NCBI GenBank assembly: GCA_030765065.1
Contig: CM060979.1
Coordinates: 104,582,350-104,646,349, forward strand
Length of the DNA: 64,000 nt
Origin: Deroplatys truncata
Taxonomy: Eukaryota; Arthropoda; Insecta; Mantodea; Mantidae
Reading direction: 5' to 3'
The first letter of the stretch is position 1. Every line of letters begins with the position of its first letter. The notes under the pieces were generated by a model. The model made no database searches and was not told the origin of the DNA. It was given only the letters and a program-made list of their open reading frames with translations. Made by a program: the position numbers and the translations under genes. Below are positions 1-10,649 of this stretch, piece by piece.

Positions 1-461
1 TAAGGCATTGTACTATTTGGGAAATGTTAAAATTGCAATATATATGAAAGAATAAACCGAACCATAGGCAAAACTTGAGAAAGATAAAATCCTAGATTTT
101 TTTAAATTCTGTCCTACACTAATGCACGATTCAGAGAATTGGGCACTAAAAATTCAGAACTAAGACATATGAATCAACTGAAATAGGAATTTGGAGGAAT
201 AGCTGGATATCTAGATGAGACGAAACAAGCAATTTTTAAATTATAAATGTATGGTATACATTGAAAATAAATGACAAAAAGAAAAATGGTATTGTCATAT
301 TTTTTGGCTGAAAATTCAGAGACTAAAAATGGTAGCTTTGAATTATAGAGTAACTGGACCTCCAGAAGTTGGAAACTCTGGAAGGAGACGGTAGAAAGGT
401 TTACGCAACACCCATTCACTTCCTACTTTCAGAGGGCAGGGAATGGTTTCAGTTAAAAAAA
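1..461. other. unassigned AT-rich DNA
   Basis: I recognise no gene, repeat family or RNA here. The short open frames have no family resemblance. Confidence 0.5.
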
Positions 462-541
462 ATGTTCTGCACCAGTCGGGAATCGAATCCTGTACCTGTG
501 GATTAACTTGCTAAAAAGTTGACCAATTGACCACAGAGGTT
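462..541 (-). repeat. tRNA-derived SINE head, remnant
   Basis: The minus strand shows a pol III B box, GGATTCGATTCCC (478-490), and an A-box-like TGGTCAATTGG (523-533) at tRNA-like spacing. No acceptor stem closes around them. This fits a tRNA-headed SINE remnant rather than a functional tRNA gene. Confidence 0.55.
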
Positions 542-599
542 AGGAATTAGGAGTAGATAGAAGAGCCTCAACTAACTGGAGCACAGCTCCGCAAGTAGG

Positions 600-1084
600 C
601 CAGCTTTGTTTCCAACGTGGAGGAAGGAATAAACAAGAGACCCGAAGAGCGACCAGATACAGACGACGGTATGCGCTAGCAAGGTCGGAATCCCTAATTA
701 TTCCAACATCACACCAATCCTTGCGCCGAATAGCTCTGCCTTAGCCACCAGCAATCTGGGGGTTACGGAAATAGACGAGGAAGGAAGGGGACCCCAGCAG
801 TCCCGCCAAGCTCTACGGAGAAATCCTTCCAAAGCGTAAATTCCAGTCCTACCGCCACACACAAACCGCCGACGCCCGGACCTACAATCCTGAAACAGAT
901 GAAAGGAAATGATGGTAACAGGAAATGGACATGAAATTCGTGGTAGAAGGGGAACCACTACAGCATTCGCCTACCGGCCAGGGGAAACCACAAAAAAACC
1001 ATAGACAGAGTGGCCAGACGAGAACCGAACCCTCAGCATCCCGAAAGCGAGGCTAACACGTTACCTCGGAGCCATCTCGTTCCG
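600..1084 (-). repeat. tRNA-headed SINE with shared central domain
   Basis: On the minus strand a tRNA-like head (B-box-like GGTTCGGTTCTC near 1019-1031) is followed by a body that reads through TTCTACCACGAATTT near 930. The same central motif, with similar sequence before it, occurs in the SINE at 48.4 kb, whose head differs. The long minus-strand open frame at 698-958 lies wholly inside this body and is not taken as coding. The far end is approximate. Confidence 0.55.
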
Positions 1085-1682
1085 TTTAACACATATTAAG
1101 TAACACTTAAAGCTTATGATGTGCGTTTTGGGCAAAATTGAAGGTAGCGTAAGTGCAGTATTTATGTCTTCAATGTGAAAGGATACAGCATACACATACG
1201 AATACGTTGGTTTGTCTGTGTAAACTTTAGAAGTACAGCACGCTTTCATAGCCGTGGAAAATTGATCGATTAGTTATATTTGCGTCCGGCGCTATGGCTC
1301 AGATACCACAATTCTGTAGCCAAGCAAGCGAAAATAAAACTGCTGCCTTTTTTACTTACCCACAGCTTTCCTTTACTGTGAGAATACATTTGACTTGGTA
1401 TTAGGCACTCCCTATATTTTCGTGCTAAACAAGTTTTTCATACCTGTTTATTTACTTAAGATTTCAACAAAAATTAAAGTTTTGGGATCCCTGAACTTAA
1501 AAAGGTACTGTTATGAAATTTGTATTAATACCATACTTCATATTCAAGTCTAGCATATTTTAAGGACGCACCACAAAGATTTTCATTAAGTTACACCAAC
1601 CAAACTGCACGTTAAATGTAAAAGTGTCTTTAACTTTTATTTTCTCTAAATTGACTACAACGATTTGAATTAAATTATAATA
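1085..1682. other. unassigned DNA
   Basis: No gene or known repeat recognised. The sequence is AT-rich apart from a short GC patch near 1285. Confidence 0.4.
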
Positions 1683-2096
1683 TTGTGATGCAGCGGCTAC
1701 TGCCCCAGCTTATGAGTATGGCTGAGACCGCGTAGTTGGAGAGATAAATAGAGCTAAGTAGACACAGTAGCGCTATCAAAAATTAAACGGATTCTCCAAG
1801 AATATTCTTTCTCCCCGCCCCTGAGAACACTCTATAACTCTGTGGAGAATTCCAGCGGCTATATAAGCGATTGTTCTAACGAGTGAGGGAATCAGTGAGT
1901 TAATGAGTGCGTTTCTGGTGCGACATAAAGTGCGTTCTTCGAGTGAGGTTGCAACGATAGTTGTGACGTGCAGTGAGTGCTGCTACAGCAAGAGATTAGA
2001 GAGGTCTTGTATTCGACTTCCCAACGACTGAATTGGACCGCAGAAGACACTACGTTGTGCGTATTTCATTACTCCGCTACGTCGCGAAGAAAGCGA
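1683..2096 (+). promoter_or_regulatory. candidate arthropod core promoter (TATA plus Inr)
   Basis: A TATA box TATATAAG (1860-1867) is followed by an arthropod-type initiator TCAGT (1892-1896), with the initiator A at 1894, so the TATA box begins at about -34. This is slightly wide but usable spacing. The block is more GC-rich than its surroundings and runs straight into the 22-bp minisatellite. It could be a U3-R region of an LTR element or a stand-alone promoter. I could not find paired LTRs, a primer-binding site or a downstream reading frame. Confidence 0.35.
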
Positions 2097-3206
2097 AGTG
2101 ACAGTCAGGACTAAGTGAAATGACAGTGAGAATGAAGTGACAGTGAGAACTTAGTGAAGTAGCAGTGAGAACTTAGTGAAGTGGCAGTGAGAACTTAATG
2201 AAGTGGCAGTGAGAACATAATGAAGTGACAGTAAACTTACTGAGGTGACAGTCAGAACTTAGTGAGGTGGTAGTAAAAACTTAGTGAGGCGATAGTGAGA
2301 ACTTACGAGGTAACAGTGAGGTCTTAGCGAGGTGACAGTGAGAAATTAGTGAGGTGACAATAAGAACTTAGTGAATTGATAGTGAGAACTTAGTGAAGAG
2401 ACAGTGGAAGCTTAGTAGGTGACAGAAAGAATTTAGTGTAGTTGTAGTAAGAACTTAGTGAAGTTATAGTGAGAACTTGGTGAGGTGGAAGTGAGAACTT
2501 AATGAAGTGGCAGTGAGAACTTAGTGATGTGACAGTGAGAACTTAATGAAGTGACACTAAGAACTTAGTGAAGTGAAATTAAGAATGTAGTGAGGTGACA
2601 GTGAGAATTTAGCGAAGTGACAGTGAGAACAACGAGGTGACAGTAATAACTTAGTTAAGTGATAGTGAGGTGACAGTGAGAATTTAGTGAAGCAATAGTG
2701 AGAACTTAGTGAAGTGACAGTGAGAACTTAGTGATGTGACAGTGGGAACTTAGTGAGGTGTCAATAAGAACTTAGTGAGGTGACTGTGAGAACTTAGTGA
2801 GTTCACAGTGAGAACTTATTGAGTTGACAGTGAGAACTTAGTGATGTGACAGTGGGAACTTAGTGAAGTGTCAATAAGAACTTAGTGAGGTGACTGTGAG
2901 AACTTATTGAGTTGACAGTGAGAACTTAGTGATGTGACAGTGGGAACTTAGTAAGTGTCAATAAGAACTTAGTGAGGTGACTGTGAGAACTTATTGAGTT
3001 GACAGTGAGAACTTAGTGATGTGACAGTGGGAACTTAGTGAGGTGTCAATAAGAACTTAGTGAGGTGACTGTGAGAACTTAGTGAGTTGACAGTGAGAAC
3101 TTATTGAGTTGACAGTGAGAACTTAGTGTGGTGACAATAAGAGCTTAGTGAGATGACAATAAGAACTTAGTAGTTGACAGTGAGAACTTAGTGAGGTGAC
3201 AGTGTT
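2097..3206 (+). repeat. minisatellite, 22-bp unit, about 50 copies
   Basis: Tandem units close to GTGACAGTGAGAACTTAGTGAG run for 1.1 kb. Variants (GATGTGACAGTGGGAAC, GTGTCAATAAG, TGACTGTGAG, TTATTGAGTTGACAG) recur in fixed order. The marker GTGATGTGAC falls at 2731, 2841, 2929 and 3016, which is 110, 88 and 87 bp apart, i.e. five and then four units. That is a higher-order repeat in the right half. A 22-bp period cannot keep a reading frame, so the array is not a coding repeat. Confidence 0.92.
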
Positions 3207-4179
3207 AACTTATTGAGTCATGAGACAAGGTCGTGATATGTTTGAGTTATTCACATTAATAAAAACTGCAGAAAATCGTTAATCCATTAATACCTAACGT
3301 CGCGAATTCACATTATATCAAATTAACTTCCTTTTGGAAGTGTATACATTTTAAATCTCGGTGACAGCTGATAAACGTTTTCCACAAGCAAGTGGATTTA
3401 AATATTGAATTACTTGAGATCTCTGGAACAAGATAAGAAACGTGATGTTAAAATTGTCTGTAAGAACGCAGGACTAGAAATGAAATGTTATTGTAAGCGT
3501 GTCCAACAAAGCCTAATACTCATTGTGTATCCAAATATGCTGAGTGGGACATTCACATTCTGTAACTGAAATGAGATACGAGCATACAGTATACATATCT
3601 ATAGGACCACACAGCGAAGAAGACAATTCTAAGTATCATTAGTATGTAATAGACACAATTCAACAAATCAGATATGAAATGATGTCTGCCCAAACTATGG
3701 CCAAACTTCCCCTAACTAAGCTAATAATGTGGATTTTAGTTTGTTTCTTCAACTGAAGTTAATTCAGCATTAAGGAGTTGAAATATGACTTTGTGACGAA
3801 TGATTTTTTATAACTACAGCCGTTTACGAGGCATTTTCTGTTTTAGTTTGAATTATTCTGTATTTCGCACTATAAACTTCTGGTCTGTTATGTCGTTCTT
3901 TTGTTTCTCAGTAGCCTACGAAAACAGTATATAGTATAAAGACAACCAGAGAGCGACTTGGGTTTTAAACATTTGGCTGTCATTATAGCGTCCTGAATGC
4001 TTCTATGTAGCTATAACAATGTGTGTGTTGAAACAATTGCGGAAAAAAATATTTTTGGATAAACAAAAAGTAGAAAGAAAAGTATGTTTTCTTATGAATA
4101 AGTTGCAGTATGGATATGAAATTAAACTATTATGAACAGAGACAGACGTGTGACTGTAGCATTATCAGGCGTTAAATCC
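3207..4179. other. unassigned AT-rich DNA
   Basis: No coding or repeat family recognised. Confidence 0.4.
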
Positions 4180-4849
4180 TATATTCTCTCTTTTCTTTCC
4201 CATTTACTTTTATCAATCGGTACTTTTTTCAATATCGAGATACACGTTCTTAGACTCCCTGGATAAAAAAAAGCTTGTTTACAAAAATTCCATGTGTGTC
4301 TGTGTGGATGTCTGTCTGTAAACAGCATAACTGGTTTAATACCAAATTTGGTATTTAAGTTCAGCATCTACCAGGGTTGCGACAACGAAGATTTTAAAAT
4401 AAATCCACCAAACACAAACTACCCTTTACATGGAACATTTATTGTTATTTTTGATTTTCTCAAAAATGTCTCTATCGATTTTACTTAAAATACCATATAT
4501 ATGTTTAAGATACAAATGAAATGAGTACCTATCTTCATTTTTATGTGAAGTTCTCTTCATTCTCACTGACTTTTGTATAACTTGTAAACCATAAGAGATA
4601 TATAAAATCTACTATACTATACTATACATAAAGCACGTAATTTATGTCAATTAAAATGTTCTGTGGAGTTAACCATTTTCGAGCCACACCTTATTATTGG
4701 TTTGAATTTTCAAATATTTATAATTTTCTCAACTAGCTATTAGTTTTTTTGTTTCTTTCGTTTCTGTTTCCTTCGTGATAATGCTTTTGAAATAATAGTA
4801 GAAGAGTGAGTAGAGAAAATCGTGTGAATGCAACATATAAGACTTTTTA
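4180..4849 (-). repeat. RepA copy, diverged
   Basis: This is a diverged member of the RepA family in reverse orientation relative to the 51-56 kb array. It keeps the GT-rich core near 4291-4320, the 'taccaaatttggtatttaagttcagcatct' region, the 'aaccataagagat' segment and the closing 'gagtagagaaaatcgtgtgaatgcaac' end. The CA/GT core is short and many bases differ, so it is an old copy. The short open frames across it are not taken as genes. Confidence 0.75.
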
Positions 4850-5358
4850 TGTTATTTGTTTGCGCACAAACCCTTGCACTCGCAAATTTAAACCTACATA
4901 AACACTCATGCTCGAGGCGGTACCCTTCGTACCTTAACGAACCTGATCACAGCGACAAGCTAACGTAATTCTTTCTGTGCAGTCGCTTGCTGCTGTTAAT
5001 AAGTTGCATTTCTATTAAGTCCTTGCAATTACGCTTTCTCTTTGGATAAAATAATTACTCCTTAGTTCAAGTTTAATTTTCTTCTTCCGTCGCATTAAGT
5101 CAGTGCGCATTGTTTCTGGAACTGCGCCTCGAGGATTTGCCAGACAGGGAATTGTAATGATATTGCAGAATGTCTCATCAAGAGGAGAAAAGAAATAAAA
5201 GGACGTCTCATCAGGAGGAAAACAGAAATAAAAAGGACTTTCATAGCCTTGTAATGATTTTCAAGAATTGTCCAAGTTAAAGCAATTCGAGAAAATACTA
5301 GATAACAGTGAAACGATTTGAAACAAATTCAGAGGGAGTATGCTAATTTAGTAGTAAG
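4850..5358. other. unassigned DNA
   Basis: Nothing recognised. A short local duplication occurs near 5170-5240 (tctcatcaggaggaaa-like sequence twice). Confidence 0.4.
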
Positions 5359-5369
5359 AATAACTTGCC

Positions 5370-5661
5370 GGCTGGCCCCGTAGCTCAGTCGGTAGAGCAC
5401 CTGCCTGTTGTGAGAGAAGTCCCGGGTTTGATTCCCGGTTGGGGTTGGGAATTTTTCTCTAGTCAAGATTATTGCCTATCCTCTCCTGTAAATGTGTGTG
5501 TGATCTAATGATTAAAGTCCAAAGTTTGCTAGAAACCCAAGGACAAGCGAATACGAGTCAACACCATTACCTATAGGCAATAATATGTTTGAAAGGAAAG
5601 GCCGTCGATAAGACCATTGTAGTTAAAGGCGGGGTAAAAATGGAACTTAAAAAAAAATAAT
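5370..5661 (+). repeat. full-length tRNA-headed SINE with 11-bp TSD
   Basis: The head at 5375-5450 has an A box (TAGCTCAGTCGG) and a B box (GGTTTGATTCC) typical of a tRNA-derived pol III promoter. The body ends in an A/AAT-rich tail. The element is bracketed by the perfect direct repeat AATAACTTGCC at 5359-5369 and 5662-5672, the target-site duplication expected for LINE-mobilised SINEs. The head is not a tRNA gene because the stems are not complete. Confidence 0.88.
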
Positions 5662-5825
5662 AATAACTTGCCTTAATCTCTGTTACAACTATTTGAATTC
5701 TTTTGAGGTATAATGAAAATGTTTCACATCCCCTAAGATACATAGGTACCTTCGGAACAGTGTTACTTTGTTTTTCCAAAGTAACTATTTGGTTGCTATT
5801 TTAAGCGACGCCTACGGAGGGCAAA

Positions 5826-5918
5826 CCAACAACAACAACAACAATAATAATAATAATAATACAGTTCATGCTCTTCTATTGAAACTTAGGCCAACAACAA
5901 TAATAATAATAAAAAATA
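5826..5918. repeat. AAC/AAT microsatellites with a 30-bp spacer
   Basis: Short (AAC)n(AAT)n tracts flank a ~30-bp sequence (AGTTCATGCTCTTCT...) at 5863-5892. The same 30 bp recurs at 6926-6955 on the other side of the neighbouring TIR element, so this was a tandem pair in the target. Confidence 0.75.
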
Positions 5919-6917
5919 ACACTAGTCTGCATTTTCAAACTTTTTGTCAGATGATTTCTTAAAAGTAGGTGTTCTTGAATCAAGTTTTTATGCTGATTCC
6001 AGAAACAACTTCCGTTTATTTCTATCACGTCAGGTTTTTACACAAAATAAGTAACGTTTAGACAATTTTACTAATGAGTGTAGAAAAGTATTCAAATACC
6101 ATTTCACACAAGGTAAGTTTTAGTTCAAGAAACATTTTAAGAATACTCTCAAGAACTCAGCTAATTTATTTCATGACTACATTTTAACAAAACAAGAAGC
6201 AAAAGTGTTTCATTTAATTTTTTTCAAACTTTCTCTTCTTTCCCTTCCTTGCAGATTCTTGAAGATGATCCCCTCCTCAACATCCAACAGTAGTCGTCCA
6301 TCATAGTTCCATTCCATCTCCTCTGGTACCTCCTCTCCATTTCCTTAATATCTTGGTGAAAACGTTCACTCTGCTCTTCACTATAATGTCCCAGATTGGA
6401 AAGTAGTCGATATGTGAATACAGAAAATGCACCTTTACCATCATGTTACAACCCATCCTCTTGAAATTTTCCAACATTGCTTCGACAATGGCCTTGTAAT
6501 TAGGATCTTTGTTAATGCCTAAGAAATTTTCAGTAACTGATCGGAAGGCGGTCCATGCTTCTATTTCTCTCTCATTCATTGTCTTCTCAAAATCTTCATC
6601 CTTCATTAATTTCTTTATTTGAGGATCAACAAAAATTCCAGTCTTTAATTTGTCTTGTGTAATGAAGGGAAATTTCTTGGAAAGGTACTTGAAGCAGGGT
6701 CCATTATGTGGTAGAGCCCTTTCAAATTGCTTCATCAAGCCCAATTTTATGTGTAGTGGCGGAAGTAATATCTTTATATCTCTATATATTTGAAGTGAAA
6801 TTGTGGAAAAACTGTACGTGCTGGAACAAAAATAAAAGCAGTTCTGAAATCAGCATAACAAAGTGAGTCAGAATCACTTATAAGTTTTCAATCAACCGAT
6901 ATCATGCAGACTAGTGT
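5919..6917 (-). mobile_element. TIR element carrying a broken conserved frame (copy 1)
   Basis: Perfect 14-bp terminal inverted repeats ACACTAGTCTGCAT (5919-5932) and ATGCAGACTAGTGT (6904-6917) bound 999 bp. A second copy of the same family begins at 61,262 with ACACTAGCCTGCAT. The only recognisable coding material is the minus-strand pseudogene at 6230-6792. The element looks like an internally shortened DNA transposon. The superfamily is not identified and a clear target-site duplication is not visible. Confidence 0.7.
6230..6792 (-). pseudogene. repeat-encoded protein of unnamed family, frameshifted
   Basis: The minus strand reads LLPPLHIKLGLMKQF, then KFPFITQDKLKTGIFVDPQI, an AWTAF segment, FKRMGCNMMVKVHFL and HSHIDYFP. 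One frame then shifts, and the next frame continues with SERFHQDIKEMERRYQ and DDYCWMLRR. From memory, this motif series is common in arthropod repeat-encoded 'uncharacterized' proteins. I cannot name a catalytic function, and conserved catalytic residues are not obvious. The frame starts upstream of any ATG (at about 6792) and is broken near 6400, so no product is expected. The TIRs around it suggest it is transposon-borne, perhaps a transposase fragment. Confidence 0.75.
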
Positions 6918-8876
6918 AATCAACAAGTTCATGCTCTTCTTTCGAAACTTAGGCCTGCTTACTATGTGCGATGTTTTTATTGATTCTTAAACGCGCATAA
7001 AGCGTTAGAAAAGTGGCTTGCTTCAGTCTATCAAAAAGCTTTAGATCACCAACTAAATCAATTACATTGCTAATTAAGGACTGCTAAAGTAAGGAGAAAG
7101 TGATGCTGACAAAATGCCCTAGTTGATTACCAAATTTTACGTGTGTGGTAATTAGGTGTGTGCCGATTAATTACTTTCGGCGCAATTTCATCGCTTTGTC
7201 TATTGCCCGAGTTAGTTTCTCGTCCTCCCGTGCGGTGTCGGTTGTACCTCGTTTACTTCTGTTTTTTGTGGGTTGGGGAACTCGAGTTCTGAGCCGAGGA
7301 GTTGTGCCAAGAAAAGGCTCGGGACCATTTCTTCTGTTTGGCTTTTTTGAGTGCTACACCTTTTGAATTTTTGGTGTCTCATGCGGGCACTTTAGATATG
7401 TAGTAGACGCTATTGCCTTATGATTCCCGCGAGCATTTTCAGGTTTATTTTAGAGCTCTCCTCTTCGGATGTGTTTCATATTTAACTGAAAGTCTTGATG
7501 TGTTATATTGATAGGAGAGCCCTACTTATCATGAGTTATATTCTTTAACTGGGTCGCATAGGACTTGGGCTGTTTAGCGTACAGTATTCGTTATTTGTTC
7601 AATACTTGAGATTTAAGCATACCCGAGCAACTTTTCCATAGTCCTTAAACCAAATTGTTAGCGAATTTGTTATCGTGCTTTAATAAATCAAGATATTAGA
7701 GGAACATTTACACATTTATATTTTAAAGTCTGAAAAACTTATTTACAATATGCAATATGGACAATAATTGTACAGTACATCTTTATGAAAAAGGTATCTG
7801 ACAGTTAATTTCTTACGGACTTCTGATATGTATTATCCTCCCCTTTTAAACAATGTTATTTAGAATTACTGTAGGTGATCACAAGGGGCAAACGCTGGTG
7901 GTGCAAGGCAATGTACTACACTCTGAAATATTAAATAGTTATCAGTTCCGTGCCATGGTGTTCTACTTATGGGAAGTTGTAACTTCTAAACAGCTTATAC
8001 TTTAGCATATACCAGTAAGATGACCTAAACAGTCCATTAGTATAATTCATGGATGATTATAGTAATTGGCTTTCTTACTTTAGGAGTCTAGATCAGTACT
8101 CCGGGTTCTTATTGTAACATGGCAATGGAATCATTTTTAAATATTATTTTAAATAAAATTTGATACAATACTGACGTTTCAATATGAAATAGTACAAGAG
8201 ATAAAACCCTAGCATATCAGGAGTTCAGGGAGAGCTTTCTTCTCTCTCGTTAAAGCTGAGGACAAACTGAACATCAACTTGCTCCAGTATTAAGAAATTC
8301 AACACAATTTCTCCTATTCGAAGAATGACTGCTTTCATTGTAGCCACTGTGAGACCCCGATAGTACAAAAACCAGACCGTTGTTATGAAACGATTCACGA
8401 GTTGGCTATTCTTCCTCTCTAAGCCTTTTATTGCACCATAAGGAAAATTTGTTTTGCCCTTAATTTCCAAACATGATATTTCACTTAAAAGTGTAATAAA
8501 TAAGTTTCTTAGCCGATTCTATGCCTTGTAAATGGCACTTGAATCATCATAGCCTTCAGCAGATAATAGGGAAAAGAAACAGTCACAGATAAGGAACTTA
8601 CCCATAAATGTGTCCACTGAAATACTGTGTAAATGTCCTGGTTTTATTTTCGAACAACATGCCGGCTTTAATGGGGATTTTTAACCACCTCTAATTATTT
8701 CTCCTCAAACGGTAATCAAAGCAAACATGTCTACATGTAAATATTCGCAAAACATTCGATTTGTACTGGATATATAGTGGAATCAAAATTACGCACGCAT
8801 TAGACACAGCAATAGCATTTTTATCCCCAAAAGTTTGCAAAAATAAAAAAACCAACAAATAAAATATGTGACAAAT
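6918..8876. other. unassigned DNA
   Basis: About 2 kb without recognisable coding sequence. A somewhat GC-richer patch lies at 7150-7400. The open frames at 7145-7366 (+) and 8225-8470 (-) show no family resemblance and are not called. Confidence 0.4.
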
Positions 8877-9677
8877 CTGGTGTGTTGCAATCATAAGATT
8901 TTCTTCAACACTATCGTTTTTTTTACATAGCTTCTACAAACTCTTCATGGAAAATCATATTTTTTAACTGTTTCATCTTAACCGAGACAAATGTTTGCAG
9001 AAATGGTTTCGTTACACATTCAGCTGGAGATACAAAGAGGATACAGGAGTCTGAAGCGATAATCAAATCTTTAAAAACGGCCAGCTATAAATATTCTGGT
9101 ACACACTTTCCATGACGTCGCGAGAAATAACTGAATGATGACGGCACTTAAAAAATGACAGTACTGAAAAACTCAAACCACAGCAACGAATATTCCAAAT
9201 GGCTGATACCACGAAACAAAGCTTTTTGAAGTAAATTGTGTAATTTAAAGAGATATCTGCGGCTTTAAGTTTATATGTCTTTTACTTTTTATCAGTTATA
9301 CAATATCATGCAAAGTTATTTCCGAATGAAGAGGACTTCACAGTCTATTTGCAGAAAATTCAAGATATGTATTTTATTAGCCATGAGAATATCTTAAACA
9401 TACGACATTTCCAAAAAAATGGTTAGAACCATTTTTTGGAAAATCGAAAATAACGAAATGTATTTATCCGAATTTTTCTTTATGACTTATGTTATCTGTC
9501 AGACAGACAGGAGACGCACACACTCACACACACATACGCTATCGTTTACTAAAAATGCTTTCCTTGTACACAGTGGGCCTCAAACCCAGTATTTCCAGTA
9601 AAATATCGATTTCGATTTTTGGGTACAATGTAATGCCTCCTCTACCTGCTATAAAATAAGACAGAGAAAGTAAAACT
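8877..9677 (+). repeat. RepA copy, diverged
   Basis: Same orientation as the 51-56 kb array. It begins TCTGGTGTGTTGCAA and ends GACAGAGAAAGTAAAA, with the degenerate CA core near 9515-9535. It is followed by a small hairpin, GGAGGT-GT-ACCTCC, at 9697-9710. Confidence 0.78.
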
Positions 9678-10649
9678 GACTCCATGTATGCCTGTGGGAG
9701 GTGTACCTCCTGTAGATGACAATTAAGTACTCTGAAACTTGAAAATAAAACATCAACTCGATAGACGCTAGTAAAATTGGCAGCAAAATTAATTAATTAC
9801 TGAACTTGAAGATAAAAAACAAGTGACCGCGAAAGACAACGTACCAACTTCCCCGATTGCCCAACAGCAACATCGATATATATGAAGCTCTAGAAACCAA
9901 ATTGGCAATATTTTCTACCGTCACTTGATGATCTAACATAACTATATTTTGTTGCATTAGTAGTTTAAACTTTCTGTGCATGAGAAAAAGACTGTGTGGA
10001 TGGACGTTTGAAAAACTGTTTATGAAATTATTTTCAGTAATGTATACAAAAGTGGCTATTGTATTTGATTTGTACTCGACATTCTATAAGAACAAGTTAC
10101 TGCAACTTATGTACTGTTTTAGTGAAGTTCAATATGAATATAATGCTAAGGAATGTTTTAACTTGTGAATGGGACGAGGACAGAATTCTTCACCTGATTT
10201 GAGGCACATGAGATTTCAATTCATGTCAGAGCTGGTACAGAACATTTTTAATTGGGTCTAAGAAAGACATAACAGGATAACTAGTGAGTCCACTGAGATT
10301 CTCCACAACTTTTTTGACCTCTTCTTTTTGTAGACACTGATAGTTCATATTTGGCATAACGGCTATTAAATCAGGAGACAACATAGATTTATTTTACAGT
10401 TACGTATTTTTGAACAATATTTTTCCAGGCTGCTTGTTTTCTCCTCCAGTATGAGCAAACGTACTCGTATTCTGGGCAACATTGACGCTTCTAACACTGA
10501 ACTAGGCCCTTAGTGCTATTTTGGAGCTGAATTTTGGAGCAACTAGGCTATTCTGTTGGATAGATAACTGATATTTTTGCACAAGGATGTCAGCATGTCC
10601 CTCCATTTTCAAATGAAAAAGCAATGCTCAAATACGTTTAAACTTGTCA
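9678..10649. other. unassigned DNA
   Basis: No convincing family. It may include the eroded upstream part of the BEL/Pao element that follows, but I cannot align it by eye. Confidence 0.35.

Noticed and set aside
698-958. 86-codon minus-strand open frame
   Set aside because: Lies entirely in a SINE body shared in part with 48.4 kb; no protein family resemblance.
2097-3206. CRISPR-like direct repeats
   Set aside because: Units are contiguous 22-bp repeats without unique spacers, and the setting is eukaryotic.
5375-5450. Possible functional tRNA gene
   Set aside because: It has A and B boxes but incomplete stems, is followed by a SINE body and A-rich tail, and is flanked by an 11-bp target duplication. 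The similar heads at 14.34 and 38.36 kb were rejected as tRNA genes for the same reason of SINE context.
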